Assembly (NCBI GenBank): GCA_963749895.1
Contig: CAVVOG010000001.1
Span: 434,001 to 498,000, forward strand
DNA length: 64,000 nucleotides
Source: AC-51 sp963749895
GTDB lineage: Bacteria; Actinomycetota; UBA4738; HRBIN12
Direction: 5' to 3'
The translations under genes and the position numbers were made by a program. The notes under the pieces are model-generated. The model was not told where the DNA came from. It saw nothing but the letters and a program-made list of their open reading frames with translations, and did not search any database. Positions within the stretch are counted from its first letter, which is position 1; every line of letters starts with the position of its first letter. Shown piece after piece: positions 61,660 through 64,000 of this stretch.

Positions 61660-64000
61660 TCACGAGAGGTCCCGGGCTCGTCGCAGGAACGCCGGCGTGC
61701 GGAGCGGTTCGAACACCTCCGCTGCCGGCGCGGCGCGGTCGTGCGCGCCGGCCTCGGCCATCTCGAGGTCGGTCACGGCGCGGTTCCAGATCGCGCCGAT
61801 CGCGTCGTAGGCGGCCGAGGCGGCGGCGAGGTGCCTGAGCCCGCGCTCGATGTCGCCGGCGGCGATCGCCGCTCGCCCCTCGAGACGGTCGATCTCGGCC
61901 TCGAGCGAGGGCCACGTCGAGGACGCCGCGCACGCACGCATCTCGTCGAGGAGCGCCGGCACCTCGTCCCACGCGCCGGCCGCCGCAACGGCCTGCCCTC
62001 GCGCCTCGAGCGCGTCGCCGATCATCGTGCGCCACGCATCGGGGAGCTGACGAGCGCGCGCCTCGCCGACCTCACCGCGGGCGAGATGCATCAGGAGCAT
62101 GTCCGGATAGAGCTGCACGCCTCGTTCGGGCGAAAGGCGACCGACGATCTCGGCCAAGAGATCGCTGTCCACCCGTTCGCCGCGCCTGGCGTGGATCGTG
62201 GCGACCTTCGCGTACGAGGCGGCGCAGAAGTAGGGAGGCACATCCCGTCGGTCTCCCAGGAGGTCGCGGATCACGTCGAACTCGGCGATCGCCTCGTCCC
62301 ACCTGCCGAGGGCCTCGAGGGCGCGGACCTTCCAGCTCCGGTTGTGGATCTCGACGTTGGGACCCTTCCCACCGATCCGCGCGATGCCTTCGTCGGCGAG
62401 CGCGATCGCCTCTTCGTAGCGCCCCTGCACGGTCCGCATCCACGCGCCCATGGCATAGAAGTCCCCGATCTCGGTGACCGAGGTGACCTGCGGCATGATC
62501 TCGCGGCGCCGCAGCCACGCGCGCTCGGCGCGGTCGTAGAGCCCCGACGACAGGTACGCACCGTTCGCTTGGTCGAGCGCCGCCGACGCCAGGTTGGGGA
62601 GCCCGAGCCGGATCGCGGCCTCGGCCGCCTCCATGCCCGCGGCCTCGTCGGCCTCGAGCTCCTGCATCGTGGCATCCTCGCGCGGGAAGGCGAACAACCA
62701 GCTGGCTCGCAAGCCCAGGAGCCGGATCCGTTCCCGGTTGTCACCGGGCGGCAGCGCCGCGAAACCGCGTTCCAGGAGCGTCCGCACCTCGTGCTCGGGC
62801 GGGACCCCTGATGACATCGAGCCGGGCCAACGTTGCGCGATCTCACACGCGTCGGCGCACAGACGAGCCATCCGTATCCCGTCGAACGGCTCCACCCGCT
62901 CGCACGCGTCTGCCGCCTCGGTGAAGTACCGCCACGCCAGATCGCCGACGGTCCGGTCGAGCATCACCCTCGCGAGCGCCTCGAGGGCGTCGGTCCGCTC
63001 GCGATCGTCGACGGCCAGGTCGAGGGCGGACCGCGCGAGGCGCTCGGACGTGGCGAAGACCACGCGTCGACGCGCCGCCATCGACGCGTCGATGGCCCAG
63101 CGCAGCGCGCGGCGGCGGAGCCCCTCGTCGGGAGTCTCACCGATCTCGCGCGCGATGTGGATGGCGGTCGCGCCGTGGTGAGCGAGGAGTTCGGCGAACT
63201 CCGGCGCTCGGTCCCCCGCGGTCGTCTCGAGCCACGTGGCGACCGCCTCGTGCGCCGCGATCCGCTCGCGCCGTGGGAGCGATTCGTAGGCGACGTCGCG
63301 GGTGAGGATGTGCTTGAACAGGTACTCGCGTTCGCCGGCGAGGGTCGAGCCCGGGCGCGACACCACGAGTTCGCGGTCCTCGAGCCGGCGCATGGCCTCG
63401 GACACGGTGGCCCGGTCGGCGCCGACGCGGTCCGCGACCGGCCCGGTCCAGAACACGCGGCCGACCACGGCCGCGGCCTGGAGGATCCGCTTGTCCGGCG
63501 GGTCGAGCAGGTCGATCCGGGAGGCGAGGACCGCCTGGACCGTGTCGGGGATCCGGACGTCCGCGATCGAGGCCGTGGCGCGCCAGCGATCGCCTTCTCG
63601 CTCGAGCGACCCGTCGTCGATCAAGCGCCGGATGATCTCCTCGAGGAAGAACGGGTTGCCCTCGGCGCGCTCGACCATCGTCGCGTGCACCGACGGCGGT
63701 AGGTCGTCGACCGTCAGCAGCAGCTCGATCAGGTGCTGGGATTGGTCGGCGGTGAGGGGGTCGAGTGCGATCGCGGACATCGACCGGCGACCCCCGCCCC
63801 ACGTCGGCCGACGCGAGGTCAGGTCTGGCCGCGACGGACACAGCAACATGACAGGCCCCTCGACCCGTTCGGCGAGCGTGTCGAGCAGATCCAGCAGGAC
63901 CGGTTCGGCCCAATGGATGTCCTCGATCACGACGACCGCCGGCGCGGACACGGCGAGCGCGGTGAAGAACGAGCGCCACGCGGCGTCGACCTCGTCACGC
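61660..64000 (-). CDS. AAA ATPase/TPR regulator, 5' end beyond the window
   Basis: At least 779 residues are present, and the frame is open to the window edge, so the N-terminus is missing. The start of the visible part has a Walker B-like VVVIEDIHWAEP of a STAND/AAA_16 ATPase, followed by a winged-helix region (RILQAAAVVGRVFW, FKHILTRDVAYESL) and long TPR-like helices. Proteins of this shape are usually adenylate-cyclase-linked or LuxR/MalT-like regulators in actinobacteria. No output domain (LuxR HTH) is at its C-terminus, so a cyclase or other domain may be in the missing N-terminus (inference). It starts upstream of 64000 and ends at 61660. Confidence 0.8.
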   Translation of the reverse strand, partial: RDEVDAAWRSFFTALAVSAPAVVVIEDIHWAEPVLLDLLDTLAERVEGPVMLLCPSRPDLTSRRPTWGGGRRSMSAIALDPLTADQSQHLIELLLTVDDLPPSVHATMVERAEGNPFFLEEIIRRLIDDGSLEREGDRWRATASIADVRIPDTVQAVLASRIDLLDPPDKRILQAAAVVGRVFWTGPVADRVGADRATVSEAMRRLEDRELVVSRPGSTLAGEREYLFKHILTRDVAYESLPRRERIAAHEAVATWLETTAGDRAPEFAELLAHHGATAIHIAREIGETPDEGLRRRALRWAIDASMAARRRVVFATSERLARSALDLAVDDRERTDALEALARVMLDRTVGDLAWRYFTEAADACERVEPFDGIRMARLCADACEIAQRWPGSMSSGVPPEHEVRTLLERGFAALPPGDNRERIRLLGLRASWLFAFPREDATMQELEADEAAGMEAAEAAIRLGLPNLASAALDQANGAYLSSGLYDRAERAWLRRREIMPQVTSVTEIGDFYAMGAWMRTVQGRYEEAIALADEGIARIGGKGPNVEIHNRSWKVRALEALGRWDEAIAEFDVIRDLLGDRRDVPPYFCAASYAKVATIHARRGERVDSDLLAEIVGRLSPERGVQLYPDMLLMHLARGEVGEARARQLPDAWRTMIGDALEARGQAVAAAGAWDEVPALLDEMRACAASSTWPSLEAEIDRLEGRAAIAAGDIERGLRHLAAASAAYDAIGAIWNRAVTDLEMAEAGAHDRAAPAAEVFEPLRTPAFLRRARDLS

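Overview
The window is a high-GC chromosome segment from an actinobacterium, most likely an uncultured and deep-branching member of Actinomycetota. The markers are a CrgA homologue, the PknB-PbpA-RodA-PstP-FHA-FHA cell-envelope cluster ending at tRNA-Leu, a WhiB-like iron-sulfur protein, a DinB/mycothiol-type protein, an acyl-ACP desaturase and frequent ATGA/GTGA translational overlaps. No phage, insertion sequence or CRISPR array is visible. Several genes carry single-base frameshifts, some in core genes such as hisG and hisF, so part of this is probably residual assembly error.

Region by region. 0-9.3 kb: a MauE/DoxX-type membrane protein, a secreted protein, an acyl-ACP desaturase, tRNA-Ala(TGC) with a truncated WhiB-like gene running antisense into it, an ECF sigma factor with a coupled membrane protein, a DUF2231 protein, a hydrolase-adenylate cyclase fusion, a TolB-like propeller, a DUF456 protein and a lipoprotein. 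9.3-14.8 kb: HU, then the most unusual locus of the window: two paralogous membrane proteins (TM, CACHE-like sensor, TM, long cytoplasmic tail) sharing a C-terminal LRxRLAxxAARKK motif, with an exported M15-like peptidase between them. 14.8-22.3 kb: a 191-aa orphan family coupled to a 46-aa proline-rich microprotein, a frameshifted PQQ-type sugar dehydrogenase, a molybdenum hydroxylase large subunit, an S9 peptidase and glutamate dehydrogenase.

22.5-32 kb: a zinc-ribbon membrane protein, a cluster of DnaA-box-like sites, then a four-gene operon (two half-ABC exporters, penicillin acylase family, crgA) divergent from fadD, a GNAT and a HAD gene. 32-40.6 kb: an A2-type cytochrome c oxidase operon (subunit II carries an extra cupredoxin domain) with SCO, an APS-type reductase, a frameshifted DapA-family gene, a CDGSH protein, isocitrate lyase under a palindromic operator, and DinB. 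40.6-47 kb: a delta-60 repeat protein, frameshifted hisG, a MazE/VapC pair, a broken ZIP transporter, and a graveyard of remnants (PIN toxin with truncated antitoxin, RHS repeats, other fragments).

47-52.5 kb: the histidine operon in the order hisD-C-B-H-A-F-I on the minus strand, headed by a 49-aa membrane microprotein; hisG lies 5 kb away and hisE is not seen. 52.5-64 kb: a two-domain ThyX-like protein, then pknB, pbpA, rodA, pstP and two FHA genes, all on the minus strand and tightly packed (growth and division control), a small membrane protein, tRNA-Leu(CAG), and an AAA/TPR regulator cut by the window edge.
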